62,726 nt of DNA from an uncultured Oscillospiraceae bacterium. Lineage in GTDB: Bacteria > Bacillota > Clostridia > Oscillospirales > Ruminococcaceae. Under the pieces are notes generated by a model, which had not been told where the DNA came from, did not search any database, and was given only the letters and a program-made list of their open reading frames with translations. Every line of letters starts with the position of its first letter. The stretch's first letter is position 1. Location: positions 1 to 62,726 of the forward strand of contig CABUEI010000010.1 of the NCBI GenBank assembly GCA_902490585.1. The letters are read 5' to 3'. This document shows, piece after piece, positions 62,658 through 62,726 of the stretch. The position numbers and the translations under genes are program-made.

Positions 62658-62726
62658 TGGAGCGGATTACGAGGCTCGAACTCGCTACCTCCACCTTGGC
62701 AAGGTGGCGCTCTACCAGATGAGCTA
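62658..62726 (-). tRNA. tRNA-Gly (anticodon GCC), cut by the window edge
   Basis: The 3' part with encoded CCA, the T arm, the anticodon stem CCACC/GGTGG with loop TTGCCAA (GCC) and most of the D arm are present. The 5' acceptor strand lies beyond the right edge. Confidence 0.95.

Overview
The window looks like chromosomal DNA from a low-to-moderate GC Firmicute, most likely a ruminococcal Clostridium relative (Oscillospiraceae; the gene content would suit something like [Eubacterium] siraeum, but that is inference). The grounds are strong AGGAGG-type ribosome binding sites, consensus SigA promoters with 17-bp spacers, intrinsic terminators, a Firmicute dcw cluster beginning with mraZ, the rnj-gdpP-rplI-dnaB-tilS-hpt-ftsH block, and a CcpA-type cre site. 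There is no phage, insertion sequence or CRISPR array. Four tRNA genes lie on the minus strand: two identical tRNA-Leu(GAG), one tRNA-Cys(GCA), and a tRNA-Gly(GCC) cut by the right edge.

Layout. 1-4.6 kb: end of a GNAT acetyltransferase that may be fused to a TetR-like ligand domain, then a minus-strand trio (membrane protein, large zinc-knuckle protein, comF). 4.7-6.8 kb: two copies of tRNA-Leu in a 139-bp exact direct repeat, bracketing a small AT-rich island of two membrane-protein genes, one with an apparent frameshift. 6.8-9.3 kb: smpB, gdhA and an overlooked 54-residue protein. 9.4-14 kb: a GH2 glycosidase under a promoter with a perfect cre site at its start point, and a secreted Big2/NlpC-P60-like protein. 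14.1-17.8 kb: a DXS-like enzyme behind a 19-bp-spacer MerR-type promoter, then a cysteine desulfurase-like enzyme coupled to a DUF3343 protein. 18.5-28.2 kb: housekeeping block for RNA decay, c-di-AMP turnover, ribosome, replication, tRNA modification, purine salvage and membrane proteolysis. 28.3-31.6 kb: an MBOAT/DHHW pair, probably for polysaccharide O-acylation. 31.7-36.3 kb: a two-component system and a fused ABC transporter. 36.3-50.5 kb: minus-strand division and cell-wall cluster ftsZ, ftsQ, murA, murG, ftsW, mraY, murE, PBP, ftsL, rsmH, mraZ, without murF, murD or ftsA. 50.7-55.5 kb: folA, an Ig/FN3 secreted protein and an ABC-2 exporter that read as one minus-strand operon.

55.8-62.7 kb is the least conventional part. 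After a DUF5610-like acidic protein comes about 0.9 kb without a credible gene but rich in inverted repeats, including three consecutive hairpins whose six-base loops all read A-N-GGA-Y at 36-37 base spacing, followed by a nested palindrome. This looks like a structured RNA and resembles CsrA/RsmA-binding sponge RNAs. Directly downstream is a signalling operon: a divergent receiver-like protein apparently starting at ATT, a 64-residue protein, a family-3 solute-binding lipoprotein, and a hybrid histidine kinase with HisKA, HATPase, REC and Hpt domains. A stand-alone N-terminal half of PTS enzyme I follows on its own promoter. The RNA-like array plus the BarA-like kinase operon is my best candidate for an undescribed system. 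It rests on pattern reading only and needs a conservation and transcript test.
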